A DNA stretch of 64,000 nt from DASQGA01 sp963722715. Lineage in GTDB: Bacteria; Actinomycetota; Thermoleophilia; Gaiellales; Gaiellaceae. Below, piece after piece: positions 1 through 10,866 of the stretch. The DNA lies in contig CAVROA010000010.1 in NCBI GenBank assembly GCA_963722715.1, positions 1 to 64,000 of the forward strand. The letters are read 5' to 3'. The position numbers were made by a program, and so were the translations under genes. Position 1 is the first letter of the stretch, and each line of letters begins with the position of its first letter. A model generated the notes under the pieces. It ran no database searches, was not told where the DNA came from, and saw only the letters and a program-made list of their open reading frames with translations.

Positions 1-23
1 GGGCGGCGAGCCCGAGGAGGGTC

Positions 24-233
24 TCAGCGCGGCCGGTCGGCCTGGCGCTCACGCTCGACGAGCTCCTCGTAGCAGGGGGCCTGCTCGAAGGCCGCGAGCC
101 CGGTGGAAGTTGGCCGCTTGTCCGGGGGCCGCTTCATCCTCATCCGGCCCGCAGCGGCCAGGCCGGCCGCGCTGCCGACGAGCCCGCCCAGCAGGAAGGA
201 GCGAAAAGTGCCTCGGCGTCGATCCCCGTCCAC
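24..233 (-). CDS. small putative membrane-anchored protein, unrecognised
   Basis: I do not recognise this gene. Read from a GTG at 233 it gives 69 residues: a basic N-terminus, a Gly/Ala-rich hydrophobic stretch at about residues 14-29 with glycine-zipper-like spacing, as in YtxH-type anchors, then a charged soluble tail with one Cys and the end ERQADRPR. It is divergent from psuK with only 22 bp between the two starts. There is no convincing Shine-Dalgarno. Coding status is inferred from the membrane-like segment and the charged tail. The same frame stays open antisense through psuK, which is typical of high-GC shadow frames, so this could be spurious. Confidence 0.4.
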   Translation of the reverse strand: MDGDRRRGTFRSFLLGGLVGSAAGLAAAGRMRMKRPPDKRPTSTGLAAFEQAPCYEELVERERQADRPR

Positions 234-243
234 GGCGCAAGTG

Positions 244-249
244 TAGGTT
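244..249 (+). promoter_or_regulatory. candidate -10 (TAGGTT) for leaderless psuK
   Basis: TAGGTT lies exactly 6 nt before the GTG start of psuK, and no Shine-Dalgarno is present. It fits the TAnnnT pattern seen before many first genes in this window and suggests transcription starting at the initiation codon. Confidence 0.4.
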
Positions 250-255
250 CCCGCG

Positions 256-1068
256 GTGATCTGCACCCTCGGCGATGTCCTCCTCGACGTGATCGTGGCG
301 CTCGACGGGCCGATCGAAGAAGACACGGACACGTATGGCAAGACCCGCGTCGGCACCGGTGGCCAGGCCGCGAACGTGGCCGCGTGGATCGTCGCCCTGG
401 ACGGTGCGTCACGACTCGTGGCGCGCCGCGCCGCGGATCCCGTTGGAGAGCTCCTCACGCGGGAACTGGAACGTCGCGGCGTCGAGGTGCGCGGGCCCTT
501 GGCGACAGGCGCCACCGGCACGGTGGTCTCGATCGCGGCGCCAGACGGGCGGCGCTCGATGCTGACCGACCGCGGTGTCTCGCTCGGCTTCGAGCCGGAC
601 GAGTTGGATCCGGCCTGGCTGGACGGCTGCGAATGGCTGCATGTGTCGGCGTACTCGCTTGTCCCCTCGCCCCTGCGCGAGACAGCCCTCCTCGCGGCCG
701 AGACTGCCCGGGCGGCGAAAGCCAAGGTCAGCCTCGATCTGGCCTCGACCGGTGCCTTTCGCCAGGCCGGCGTCGAGGCACTGCGCGACGCTGCCCGCAA
801 GCTCTCGCCCGACCTCGTCTTCGCGAACGAAGCCGAAGCCGAGGAGTTCGGCGGGATCGGCGCGCACACCGTCGTGATCAAGCGGGGTGCACGCGGGTGC
901 ACCGTTCGCCGGGACGGCGAGAGCCACGACTACGACGCCGAGTCGGCAAGGCTCGTCGATTCGACAGGCGCGGGCGACGCGTTCGCCGCCGGCTTCCTGC
1001 TCGGCGGTCCCGAGCTCGCGGTGAGCGCAGCCGCCCGCTGCGTCGCGACAATGGGGGCGATGCCGTGA
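256..1068 (+). CDS. psuK: PfkB-family sugar kinase, probable pseudouridine kinase
   Basis: A 270-residue PfkB/ribokinase-family kinase, inferred to phosphorylate pseudouridine to pseudouridine 5'-phosphate because it is translationally coupled to psuG. The C-terminal PfkB signature STGAGDAF is present with the catalytic Asp at about residue 241, and the N-terminal glycine-rich sugar-binding motif (GTGGQAANVA) is present near residue 34. The protein is shorter than the usual 300-320 residues, missing part of the last helices. The start is a GTG with no Shine-Dalgarno but a TAGGTT box 6 nt upstream. The stop overlaps the psuG start (GTGA). Substrate assignment rests on the neighbour; another sugar or nucleoside is possible. 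Confidence 0.75.
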   Translation: MICTLGDVLLDVIVALDGPIEEDTDTYGKTRVGTGGQAANVAAWIVALDGASRLVARRAADPVGELLTRELERRGVEVRGPLATGATGTVVSIAAPDGRRSMLTDRGVSLGFEPDELDPAWLDGCEWLHVSAYSLVPSPLRETALLAAETARAAKAKVSLDLASTGAFRQAGVEALRDAARKLSPDLVFANEAEAEEFGGIGAHTVVIKRGARGCTVRRDGESHDYDAESARLVDSTGAGDAFAAGFLLGGPELAVSAAARCVATMGAMP

Positions 1069-1967
1069 GCGAGCTCGTTCTCATCCATCCCGACATCGCA
1101 GCGGCCCTAGGAGCACGCGAGCCCGTGGTCGCGCTGGAGACGACGCTCGTCTCACATGGATTCCCGGCGGCCGAGGGCGCCGAGGTCGCGTGGGAGTGCG
1201 AGGAGCGCATCCGCGCTGCGGGAGCGGTTCCGGCCACGATCGGGATTCTCGACGGCACCGTCCGGGTCGGTTTGGAGCGGGCCGAGCTCGAGCAGTTCGC
1301 CGCGACCGGCGACGCCCGCAAGGTCGGGCCGAGGGATCTCGCCGCGGCCGCAGTCCAGCTCGCGATCGGGGCGACGACCGTGGGCGGCACCCTGGCGGTG
1401 TGCCGGTTCGCCGGGATCGGGTTCCTCGGCACCGGCGGCCTCGGGGGCGTGCACCGAGGCTTCGCCGGGACCCTCGACATCTCGGCCGACCTCGGCGAGC
1501 TGGCCCGCACGGAGGCACTCGTGGTCGCATCGGGGGCCAAGTCGATTCTCGACGTGAAGGCCACCGCAGAAGCACTCGAGACGATTGGTGTGCCGGTGCT
1601 CGGCTGGCGCACGGACACGATCCCGCGCTTCTACGACGCGCAGGGAGGGCCGCCGGTGTCGGCACGCGTCGAATCTGTGGAGGAAGCGGCGTCGATCGCC
1701 GACGCACACTGGCGGCTAGGCCGTCACTCGGCGCTCGTGCTGGCCCGCCCGCCCGACGAGAGCCTGGACGTCGAGCCGCTCGTCGAGGCCGGGGTGGAGG
1801 AAGCCGAGCGACAGGGGGTGAAGGGGCAGGCATTGACGCCGTTCCTCCTCGCCTATCTCCACCGGGAGAGCGGCGGGGAGACGATCCGGGTCAACCGGCA
1901 GTTGATCGTCGAGAACGCTGCGCTGGCCGCGGGGGTCGCGGTCGCGTACGCGGCTCTCGACAGTTAG
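1065..1967 (+). CDS. psuG: pseudouridine-5'-phosphate glycosidase
   Basis: A 300-residue PsuG (IndA-like) enzyme that reversibly cleaves pseudouridine 5'-phosphate to uracil and ribose 5-phosphate in the cytosol, completing C-nucleoside salvage begun by psuK. Family blocks are clear: VALETTLVSHG near the N-terminus, PATIGILDG, the TTVGGTLAVC and GIGFLGTGGLGGVHR blocks, and the VVASGAKSILD segment. Length is normal for the family (about 300-310). The GTG start overlaps the psuK stop by 4 bp, so the two are probably translated together. The gene ends immediately before the stop of the convergent M14 peptidase. Confidence 0.9.
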   Translation: MSELVLIHPDIAAALGAREPVVALETTLVSHGFPAAEGAEVAWECEERIRAAGAVPATIGILDGTVRVGLERAELEQFAATGDARKVGPRDLAAAAVQLAIGATTVGGTLAVCRFAGIGFLGTGGLGGVHRGFAGTLDISADLGELARTEALVVASGAKSILDVKATAEALETIGVPVLGWRTDTIPRFYDAQGGPPVSARVESVEEAASIADAHWRLGRHSALVLARPPDESLDVEPLVEAGVEEAERQGVKGQALTPFLLAYLHRESGGETIRVNRQLIVENAALAAGVAVAYAALDS

Positions 1968-2646
1968 TCAGCGGCTGCGCGCGATCGTAAGGACGGCCCT
2001 CGCGTGGCGCGAAGCCACCCCCGCGGTGAGGGACCCGGAGGCGAGCTCGACCACGTAGGAGGCGCTGCCCGGAAACTGGTGGTTCTGCCAGTTCGGCGCA
2101 CTGCCCGGCGGCCAGCGGATCGCGCGAAAGCGAACGCCTGCGAGCCGCGCGTAGCGGCGCCCGGCCGCGATGCTCCCACCCCACGCCCGGACGGTCGCCT
2201 GAGGCTGGTGGTACCAGATGGTCACGTCGGGCCGGATACGGCGGACCAGCGCCCGGGCGATCCTGGACTCCGGCTCGGAAAAGGGTGCCGGGCCGGGGTA
2301 TTCGGGATCCCACGCCTCTCCGACCGCGCGCCAGCCTGAGCGGAAGTTCCGGTTCAGGTCGACGCCACGGGCGTTCTGGCGCGTCCGGGCTGCTCGCCCG
2401 TCCGGATTCAGGACGTGCACGATCCAGATCTCGGCGCCGGCAGGCAACGGTGGCCCGCGCGAGCCGTTGAGTGATGGCGGTCCCTGCGCATTCGTCGCCG
2501 TGGATGCAGCCGACGACGAGGATCGTCCGCGGGGCACCGGGTTGACCGCGCTCGAGGGCTCGGATCGGCCTGCCGAGCACGGAGAAGCCGATCGTCTCGA
2601 CCCGCGCGAAGACCGCGGGCGGTATGGGAGCGTCAGCACTGAGCAC
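1968..2646 (-). pseudogene. M14-family zinc carboxypeptidase, single-base frameshift
   Basis: Two frames together form one M14 (carboxypeptidase A-fold) peptidase. From a GTG at 2646 the first frame carries the start of the domain with the zinc motif HGDE. The second frame carries the rest: NPDG, GVDLNRNF, the third zinc histidine in WYHQPQ, and the catalytic Glu in SYVVEL. The frames join if one base near 2451 is removed, giving the expected A-P-L-P-A-G join. All catalytic residues survive, so this looks like a recent lesion or a sequencing error rather than a decayed gene. M14 enzymes of this type trim peptides, including muropeptides; a murein endopeptidase gene is divergent next door. Confidence 0.75.
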
Positions 2647-2701
2647 GGGCCTATTCTCCGGTACGGAGGACTCGACGCCGCGGGTCCCCCGTAGACGAGA
2701 C

Positions 2702-3340
2702 GTGAGCAAGATCGTGACCGCACTCGTCCTCGCGATGATCGCTTGGGGGCCGTCCACGCCCTCCCGTGAGCCGCCGGCGCCGAAGCCCGTCTTCCCGAAG
2801 GTGCACTGGCACGCCTCGCACGCCCTCGGCTCTCCTTCCGCCGGACGGCTCGTCGGAGGCGTGCGGCTGCCGGCCGAGGGTCGTCACTTCTTCACGTGGG
2901 ATCCCCTCGCGCACCGCTCGCCCAGCCCAGGCTGGCGAAGGGTCGGTACGGACGGCCTGGTGCGCTTGACGCTCCGAGTGATCGGGGAGTACGCAGCTGA
3001 CCACCCCGGCGCGCCGCGCGTCGGCATCGGCGATCTGAGCCGTCCGCACGGAGGCGACTTCGGCCCCCAGTTCGGCGGGCCGGGTCACGTCTCTCACCAG
3101 AACGGCCTCGACCTCGACGTCTACTACCCGCGCAAGGATCGGCGCGAGCGCCCTCCGCTCAGGGCGAGCCAGGCAAACCTGCGGCTTGCGCAGGACCTGG
3201 TCGACCGCTTCGTGGCCGCCGGAGCCGAGGTGGTCTTCGTCGGCCCGAGCACGGGGCTCGTCGGACCGGAGGGCGTTGTCCGGGTGCTCGTCCACCACGA
3301 CAACCACCTGCACGTGCGTCTCCCGCCCTGGCTCGCCTGA
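2702..3340 (+). CDS. MepA-like (M74/LAS) murein endopeptidase, exported
   Basis: A 212-residue exported protein: hydrophobic N-terminal signal segment (about residues 4-17) followed by a penicillin-insensitive murein endopeptidase-like domain. LAS-metallopeptidase motifs are visible: the HGGDFGPQ region, H-Q-N-G-L-D-L-D-V (His and Asp zinc ligands) and the C-terminal HLHVRL. These enzymes cut peptide cross-links in peptidoglycan outside the membrane. The GTG start at 2702 places the hydrophobic segment at the N-terminus; a longer frame to 2624 would bury it and overlap the divergent M14 gene. No strong ribosome site is visible. Substrate specificity cannot be set from the sequence. Confidence 0.75.
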   Translation: MSKIVTALVLAMIAWGPSTPSREPPAPKPVFPKVHWHASHALGSPSAGRLVGGVRLPAEGRHFFTWDPLAHRSPSPGWRRVGTDGLVRLTLRVIGEYAADHPGAPRVGIGDLSRPHGGDFGPQFGGPGHVSHQNGLDLDVYYPRKDRRERPPLRASQANLRLAQDLVDRFVAAGAEVVFVGPSTGLVGPEGVVRVLVHHDNHLHVRLPPWLA

Positions 3341-3343
3341 GAA

Positions 3344-3349
3344 TAGGGT
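3344..3349 (+). promoter_or_regulatory. candidate -10 (TAGGGT)
   Basis: TAGGGT lies 7 nt before the GTG at 3357 and supports that start over the GTG at 3348, which overlaps the box. Confidence 0.3.
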
Positions 3350-3356
3350 GCTACGG

Positions 3357-3917
3357 GTGGCTCGGCTCGCTCTGCTGCTAGCAGTCGTCGGACTCGCGGC
3401 GTGTGGTGGGTCGAGCGGCGACGAGGCGCCTCCGGCCGCCGATCCCGCTCCGACCACGACCGTCGCCGCGCCGGAAACGACCACGACAAAAACTGAATCG
3501 GGCCCGATCGAGACCCTGCCAGGAGGACCGCCGCTTCCCGGCCTCCCGGCGTTCACGGCCGGCTATGCGACCTGGGAAGAGCTCGCAACGGGGCTCCCGC
3601 CCCGAGACGCCGACCCGCATCTCGGCACGAAGAACGTCTTCTCCACCCACCGGCCGGAGGGCGGTTCCTTCCCGCCCGGGACGATCATCGTCAAGGAGGC
3701 AGTCCGCCCCGGCAGGAACTTCGTCGGTCTGATCGCGACGATGCGGAAGATGGATGGAGCCGATCCGGCGCATAACGACTGGGTCTTTGTGGAGTACACG
3801 CGGGAAAGCGGAGGCGAGCCCTTCTCGGAGGTCGCAAGGGACGCCGTCTGCTGGAGTTGCCACATGGGAGCCGCGACAACGGACTACGTTTTCGTTCTCG
3901 GCGACTCCCCGCCCTAG
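3357..3917 (+). CDS. cytochrome P460-like haem lipoprotein
   Basis: A 186-residue exported lipoprotein. The N-terminal hydrophobic segment ends in a lipobox (L-A-A-C-G, lipidated Cys about residue 16), followed by a low-complexity Pro/Thr linker and a globular domain resembling cytochrome P460. A single c-type haem motif C-W-S-C-H sits near the C-terminus, as in P460 proteins. P460 cytochromes carry a cross-linked haem and oxidise hydroxylamine or bind NO; that activity is only inferred here. The cross-linking residue cannot be assigned by eye. GTG at 3348 is an alternative start. Its stop shares the palindrome CTAG with the stop of the convergent cupin gene. Confidence 0.65.
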   Translation: MARLALLLAVVGLAACGGSSGDEAPPAADPAPTTTVAAPETTTTKTESGPIETLPGGPPLPGLPAFTAGYATWEELATGLPPRDADPHLGTKNVFSTHRPEGGSFPPGTIIVKEAVRPGRNFVGLIATMRKMDGADPAHNDWVFVEYTRESGGEPFSEVARDAVCWSCHMGAATTDYVFVLGDSPP

Positions 3918-4363
3918 ACGAGCCCGCGCTCTTCGAGTGCCTCGCGCGGCGGTGGAACACTGACCTTCGTCTCCCCGAGCGGCACGATCTCGCGCTCGAA
4001 GACGCTCTCGACGGACTTCGTCGGAAAGAAACCGAGTACGCGTGCCGTCACGTCCCCGACCGTGCGAAACCCGTGGGGCGCAAGCTCCGGCACGATGGCC
4101 ATCTCTCCCGGCCCGAGCTCGACCCGCTCATCGCCAACATGCGCCTCAATCCTCCCTGCGAGCACGAGCAGGATCTCCTCGGCGCTGTCTGTATGCGTGC
4201 CAAGGCTCGCGCCCGGCTCGGTCTCGATCTGGATCACGAGCGAATCGTCGAGGGAGAGCAGCGGGAAGCCGACGCGCCATTGTGCCTTTGGCTCACCCTC
4301 GTGCCAACCTTCCATCATCGCGGTCGAGGCGACGCTTCCAGTGAGCTCTATCGTGCCTTGCAT
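3914..4363 (-). CDS. cupin-domain protein
   Basis: A 149-residue single-domain cupin. The two metal-binding cupin motifs are visible: G-T-H-T-(x)-E-E-I-L-L-V-L-A-G about residues 55-71, and P-x-L-A-P-H-G-F-R about 92-100. Small cupins of this kind may be dioxygenases, isomerases or sensors, and substrate cannot be assigned. A strong Shine-Dalgarno (AAAAGGAGG, 4374-4382) lies 10 nt before the ATG. It is divergent from a TetR-type regulator, which may control it, and its stop overlaps the P460 gene stop by 4 bp. Confidence 0.8.
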   Translation of the reverse strand: MQGTIELTGSVASTAMMEGWHEGEPKAQWRVGFPLLSLDDSLVIQIETEPGASLGTHTDSAEEILLVLAGRIEAHVGDERVELGPGEMAIVPELAPHGFRTVGDVTARVLGFFPTKSVESVFEREIVPLGETKVSVPPPREALEERGLV

Positions 4364-4373
4364 GAGAATCAGG

Positions 4374-4382
4374 CCTCCTTTT
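4374..4382 (-). promoter_or_regulatory. strong Shine-Dalgarno for the cupin gene
   Basis: AAAAGGAGG on the minus strand, 10 nt before the ATG at 4363. It contrasts with the many genes here that lack a ribosome site. Confidence 0.6.
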
Positions 4383-4458
4383 CGCGTACATAGGTGTAAT
4401 GGGAAATATGACCGTATCCGACCGATAAGCCGCTGTCAAGATTCGCTTTACGATCCTG

Positions 4459-4464
4459 TATTAT
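4459..4464 (+). promoter_or_regulatory. candidate -10 (TATTAT) for the TetR regulator
   Basis: TATTAT lies 9 nt before the regulator ATG at 4474, with no Shine-Dalgarno between. The 110-bp divergent region is unusually AT-rich for this genome and probably holds both promoters and the operator. I could not pick out a clear palindrome. Confidence 0.35.
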
Positions 4465-4473
4465 CAATATGAG

Positions 4474-5059
4474 ATGCCAAGACGCTACGAGCAGAAGAAG
4501 CGAGCTCTCCTACAACAGGAGACGCGCAGGCGCATTCTCGACGCGGTCGTGGACCTTCACGCAACCGTCGGGCCGGCACGAACGTCCGTGAGCGCAGTCG
4601 CCAAGCGGGCTGGCGTCGAGCGTCCGACCGTCTATCGGCATTTCCCTGACGAGCCGGCGATGCTGGCGGCCTGCTCGGCTCATTTCCGGGCGCGCCACCC
4701 CCGCCCCGACGCTGCGTCGTGGAGCCGGATCCTCGATCCCGAAGAGCGACTGCGCGTCGCGCTCGAGAGCCTCTATTGCTACTACGCGGAAACCGAGAGC
4801 CATGACAGCCAACGTGCTGCGTGACGCGGCGGTGGTCCCTGCCCTCGCCGAACTCGTCGCTCCGACCCGTGAGCAGATGAGCGCCTTGCCGGATTTGCTC
4901 CTCCGCGGCTGGAAGGCTCGAGGCCTGCGTCGGCAGCGGCTGCGCGCCGCGCTGGCTCACGCGGCGGCATTCACGACCTGGCGCTCGCTGGTCGTGGAGC
5001 AAGGCCTTGGCCGGGAGGACGCCGTTAGTCTCATGGTCGCGCTCGCTCGCTCGGCGTAA
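4474..5059 (+). pseudogene. TetR-family transcriptional regulator, single-base frameshift
   Basis: The first frame encodes an AcrR/TetR-type helix-turn-helix N-terminal domain (SVSAVAKRAGVERPTVYRHF, about residues 33-52) and the start of the ligand domain. It then runs out of frame and ends at 4824. The ligand domain continues one frame over from about 4799 (MTANVLRDAAVVPALAELV) to 5059. Removing one base near 4798 gives the normal TetR sequence T-E-A-M-T-A-N-V-L-R-D. If the lesion is real the repressor is truncated after about 105 residues. Position suggests control of the divergent cupin gene. Ligand unknown. Confidence 0.75.
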
Positions 5060-5064
5060 CGTTC

Positions 5065-5286
5065 TCAGTCGTCGATCCGCTCGATCGCCACCACGTCGTC
5101 GGAGTGGAAGTCGACATGCCCTGCCGACCCCCAGCCGACCACGTCGCCACTCGGGAGGATCGCCACCGGCGCGATCACACTTCCATCACGGAGCAGGAGC
5201 CTGGCTTGGTGGGCGCCGAAGGCATCCTGCGGCCATTCCGCCACCTCGGCGGCCAACCAATCCGGCAGCCGCGACGGATCAACCAT
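5065..5286 (-). CDS. small conserved-looking hypothetical protein
   Basis: I do not recognise this 73-residue protein. It is acidic and soluble, with no membrane segment and no Cys, and is predicted to be mostly beta strand in the C-terminal half (LLLRDGSVIAPVAILPSGDVVGW). It lies 9 bp downstream of the GYD-domain gene on the same strand, so the two are likely cotranscribed. Compact spacing and low-bias composition support it being real. It is convergent with the TetR gene, 5 bp apart. Confidence 0.55.
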   Translation of the reverse strand: MVDPSRLPDWLAAEVAEWPQDAFGAHQARLLLRDGSVIAPVAILPSGDVVGWGSAGHVDFHSDDVVAIERIDD

Positions 5287-5295
5287 TTCCTTCTG

Positions 5296-5583
5296 TTACT
5301 CGTTCAGGAGGCGCAGGAGGTCGTCGACGTCGAGCATCTCGTACGACTGCGTGTGGACGCTACCCCGTGCTCCCAGGGCGATCGAGACCTTGGCGATGAC
5401 GGACGCATCCGCCGCCTCGACGACGTTCACGAAGTCGTACGGGCCGAGGACGAACCACTGGTGCAAGACCTTGGCCCCCAGCTCCGCGACATCCTGGTTC
5501 ACCTGCTTGATCCGCTCCGGGTTCGCCCTGAGCGTCTGGAGGCCCTGCTCGCTCAGAGTGGACAGCATGATGTAGCTCGGCAT
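5296..5583 (-). CDS. GYD-domain protein
   Basis: A 95-residue protein made of a single GYD domain (ferredoxin-like alpha-beta fold): N-terminal YIMLSTLSEQG, the central V-L-G-P-Y-D-F-V-N-V-V-E-A block that names the family, and a final acidic helix. GYD proteins are small cytosolic proteins of unknown biochemical role, sometimes linked to stress or sulphur metabolism. Length is typical for the family. It is followed by a small hypothetical gene on the same strand and preceded by a membrane-protein gene 15 bp away, suggesting a short operon. Confidence 0.85.
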   Translation of the reverse strand: MPSYIMLSTLSEQGLQTLRANPERIKQVNQDVAELGAKVLHQWFVLGPYDFVNVVEAADASVIAKVSIALGARGSVHTQSYEMLDVDDLLRLLNE

Positions 5584-5598
5584 CGCTCCTCCGTTCTC

Positions 5599-6285
5599 TC
5601 AGCCTCGGCCGGGCGAGGATACAGCGCGCGCCTTCTGTTCGAAGTAGAGGACGCTCAGACCCAGGAAGAAGAAGGGCGCCAACACGATCTGGACGAGTGT
5701 CGTGGCCGCCAGCCCACCGTTGTCGGCGAACCCCTCGAGGAGCCCCGCGAGCAGGACTCCGAAGAAGACGTAGATCATGACGAGAGCGGCTGCAACGCCA
5801 AGTGCGTGCAGATACTCGGCCCGCGCGAGGCGGACCGAACGCTGGAGGGCGAAGCCCAGGCGCTCGAACCAGCTGTCGCCCGCCGGCGACCGCTCCAGCA
5901 TGGCCACGGGAATGGAGAAGCACGAGACCGCGAGCCAGGCGACTGCGAACAGGAGCAGCAAGGGATCGATTCGCCCGAGGGTGAAGGGCAGCCCCACGAC
6001 GAGCGTGAGCGGCAGGAGGACTGGGCTCCGGACGATCGTCTGTGCCCAGGCTTCGCGAAAGCCGTCGCCGGAGACGAGCCGGGCAGACACGCCGAAGGCG
6101 AGTGTGAAGGCGACCGAGATCGCGGCGACGAATCCGACGACGTGGCCCGTCAGAGCTCCCAGAAGTAGCATCGCCCCGACGAAAGCTCCCACGCCGAGAG
6201 CCGCCCAGGGCCGGGCGCCGTAGATCCGGATCGCCTCGGCCAGGACCTCCCCGAGGCGGAGGGGTCGATCGAGGTGAGCCGCCAC
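5599..6285 (-). CDS. integral membrane protein, unassigned
   Basis: A 228-residue polytopic membrane protein with about six hydrophobic segments, starting from a GTG at 6285 just before the cytosolic helix PLRLGEVLAEAIRIYG. The layout (amphipathic N-terminal helix, paired membrane helices, a charged loop with WFERLGFALQRSVRLAR, then two more helices) resembles the loosely related glycerophosphoryl-diester-phosphodiesterase membrane-domain and DUF975-like families, but I cannot place it. The frame also has an ATG at 6345, which would add 20 non-membrane residues of lower quality. It is followed by the GYD gene on the same strand. Confidence 0.6.
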   Translation of the reverse strand: MAAHLDRPLRLGEVLAEAIRIYGARPWAALGVGAFVGAMLLLGALTGHVVGFVAAISVAFTLAFGVSARLVSGDGFREAWAQTIVRSPVLLPLTLVVGLPFTLGRIDPLLLLFAVAWLAVSCFSIPVAMLERSPAGDSWFERLGFALQRSVRLARAEYLHALGVAAALVMIYVFFGVLLAGLLEGFADNGGLAATTLVQIVLAPFFFLGLSVLYFEQKARAVSSPGRG

Positions 6286-6386
6286 GACGGGAACCGTACC
6301 CCGGGCTCGGGCGGTGGAGATCCGCCAAGAGTGCGACGGAAGCATTTCCGCGCGGTCCTACTACGCCTCGCCGGCCGGTTAGCTCC

Positions 6387-8848
<2,462 letters not shown>

Positions 8849-8867
<19 letters not shown>

Positions 8868-9235
8868 CTCGCCTTTCTGTCTGGCAGCGTTTCGCTGGCG
8901 CGGTAGGGGACGAGGTCGCGGCGGTAGTGCTTGTGGACATTGCGGACCTCGTCGTGCATCTGGCGCTCGAGGCGCTCCAGGCGCCGTTGAACCTTGCGAA
9001 GCTCGTCCTCCAGCCGAAGCACGATCTCCACGCCGGCCAGGTTGATCCCGAGCTCGGACTTGAGCGTCTGGATGAGACGGAGCTGCGCGAGATCCGCTTC
9101 CGAATACAGCCGCGTGTTTCCGGGCGTCCGCTGCGGCCGCACGAGTCCCTTCGCCTCGTACATCCGAAGCGTCTGGGGATGCATGCCGACCAGCTCGGCC
9201 GCCACGGAGATCATGTAAAGCGGGTGGTTGGTCAT
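8849..9235 (-). CDS. hspR: HspR, MerR-family heat-shock repressor
   Basis: A 128-residue MerR-type repressor: N-terminal winged helix with SVAAELVGMHPQTLRMYEAKGLV and TPGNTRLYSEADL, then a dimerising coiled coil (about residues 65-98). HspR proteins repress dnaK and clpB operons by binding HAIR operators and need DnaK as co-repressor. It is the fourth gene of the operon, starts immediately after the dnaJ stop (9236) and overlaps clpB by 19 bp, so it probably autoregulates. The Arg/Lys-rich tail after the coiled coil fits HspR. Confidence 0.93.
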
Positions 9236-10354
9236 CTAGACCTCCAGCCTGTCTCGCGGGTTCTCACGGGAGACCTTCTGGAGGTTCTCGACCGCCTCGC
9301 GCTCCGCCTTCGAAAGCTTTGTTGGAACGACGACCCGTACGCGCGCGAGCAGGTCGCCGCGCCCTGAGCCCTTCAGCTTTGGAGCGCCCTTGCCGCGGAC
9401 GCGCAGCATCCGGCCGTCTTGCGTTCCGGGTGGAATCTTCAGTGAGATCTTGCCGTCCGGGGTCGGAACCTCGACCTCGGCTCCGAGGGCTGCTTCGGCG
9501 TACGTGACGGGAACCTCGATGACGAGGTCCGAGCCGCGTCGCTCATAGAGCGGCGAGGGTGTGACGCGGGTGATCACGTGCAGGTCACCGGGCGGGCCGC
9601 CGTTCCGGCCTGGCTCCCCTTTCCCCTTCAGCTTGATCCTCGTTCCGTCTTTGACTCCCGGCGGGATCTTGACCGTGTAACGCTTGGTCCGGACTTCGCG
9701 GCCGGAGCCGTGGCAGGTGTGGCACGGGGTCTCGATGACGGTGCCGTTGCCGCCGCAGCGCGGGCACGGCTGTGACAGCGCGAAAACGCCCTGGTTCTCG
9801 GAGACGACGCCTCGCCCGCGGCACACCGGGCAGAGCGTCGGGGTCGTGCCCGGCTCCGCACCGGAGCCGCTGCACGTGTGGCAGGGCACCTCGAGCTGAA
9901 CCGGGATTCTGGTCTCGATCCCCCGCAGAGAGTCCGCGAAGGACACGTTCACCTCGACCTCGACATCGCGGCCACGTTCGCCTTGCTGGCTGCGCGCGCG
10001 GGTCGTCCGCCTGCCGCCGGCGTTTCCGAAGAGGCCGCCGAGGATGTCCCCGAAGTCGCCAAAGCTTCCGAGGTCACCGAGGTCGCCGTCGAAATTGACG
10101 TTCCAGCCGCCGGCACGGTTGCCGGCGCCGGCGCCGGCGAACATGCGGCTCCCGAGCTGGTCGTACTGCTTGCGCTTCGCCGGGTCGCTCAGGACGTCGT
10201 AGGCGCCCTGGACTTCCTTAAAGCGTTCCTCCGCTTCGCTGTCGCCCGGGTTCGCGTCCGGATGATGCTTCCGGACGAGCTTCCGATGCGCCTTCTTGAT
10301 CTCGCTGGCGGATGCGGTCTTCGGGACGCCGAGGACCTCGTAGAGGTCCCTCAT
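9236..10354 (-). CDS. dnaJ: chaperone DnaJ (type I Hsp40)
   Basis: A 372-residue type I DnaJ that delivers clients to DnaK and stimulates its ATPase. J-domain at 1-70 with HPD (about 31-33), a Gly/Phe-rich linker (about 75-115), a zinc-binding region with four CxxCxGxG repeats (CHTCSGSG, CPVCRGRG, CPRCGGNG, CHTCHGSG), and C-terminal client domains. Full length, all motifs intact. The stop abuts the hspR start, and its ATG overlaps the grpE stop (ATGA), so translation is coupled through the operon. Confidence 0.97.
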   Translation of the reverse strand: MRDLYEVLGVPKTASASEIKKAHRKLVRKHHPDANPGDSEAEERFKEVQGAYDVLSDPAKRKQYDQLGSRMFAGAGAGNRAGGWNVNFDGDLGDLGSFGDFGDILGGLFGNAGGRRTTRARSQQGERGRDVEVEVNVSFADSLRGIETRIPVQLEVPCHTCSGSGAEPGTTPTLCPVCRGRGVVSENQGVFALSQPCPRCGGNGTVIETPCHTCHGSGREVRTKRYTVKIPPGVKDGTRIKLKGKGEPGRNGGPPGDLHVITRVTPSPLYERRGSDLVIEVPVTYAEAALGAEVEVPTPDGKISLKIPPGTQDGRMLRVRGKGAPKLKGSGRGDLLARVRVVVPTKLSKAEREAVENLQKVSRENPRDRLEV

Positions 10355-10866
10355 CCGCTCCCCTGCGAGATCACGACCCGGGCCGGCCTGAGAACGCGGT
10401 CGCCGAGCCGATATCCCTTCTGGAGCACCTCGATGACCGAGCCTTCTTCCGCCTCCGAGGGCTGCGTCAGCAGTGCCTCATGGACGTGCGGGTCGAACTT
10501 GCCGTCGGTATCGATCTCGAGGAGGCCTTCCCGCTCGAGTGCAGCGCGAAGCTCCCGCGCGACGAGTGCGACGCCCTCCGCAAGCTTCGCCTCCTCGTGC
10601 TGCTCGCCCGCCTCGATCGCCCGCTCGAGGTTGTCCAGGACGGGAAGCAGCTCCTTCACGAGCCGTTCGTGGGCACGCGCGACCAGGCTTTCCTGGTCGC
10701 GCGCAGCACGCTTGCGGTAATTGTCGAAGTCCGCCGCCACCCGCTTCAGGTGGTCGACGGCCTCGTCGCGCTCGGACTCGAGGAGCGCAACACGCTCCTC
10801 GAGCTCCGAGTCGGCCCCGGAGGTCTGCTCCGGGGCCTCGTCGGTGGTCTTTTCCTCGGGGGCCAT
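10351..10866 (-). CDS. grpE: nucleotide exchange factor GrpE
   Basis: A 171-residue GrpE, which releases ADP from DnaK. An acidic disordered N-terminus (1-25) leads into the long dimerising helix (ADFDNYRKRAARDQES) and then the beta-wing domain ending V-L-R-P-A-R-V-V-I-S. Length is normal for an actinobacterial GrpE. It overlaps dnaK by 1 bp at the start (TAATG) and dnaJ by 4 bp at the end. Confidence 0.95.
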   Translation of the reverse strand: MAPEEKTTDEAPEQTSGADSELEERVALLESERDEAVDHLKRVAADFDNYRKRAARDQESLVARAHERLVKELLPVLDNLERAIEAGEQHEEAKLAEGVALVARELRAALEREGLLEIDTDGKFDPHVHEALLTQPSEAEEGSVIEVLQKGYRLGDRVLRPARVVISQGSG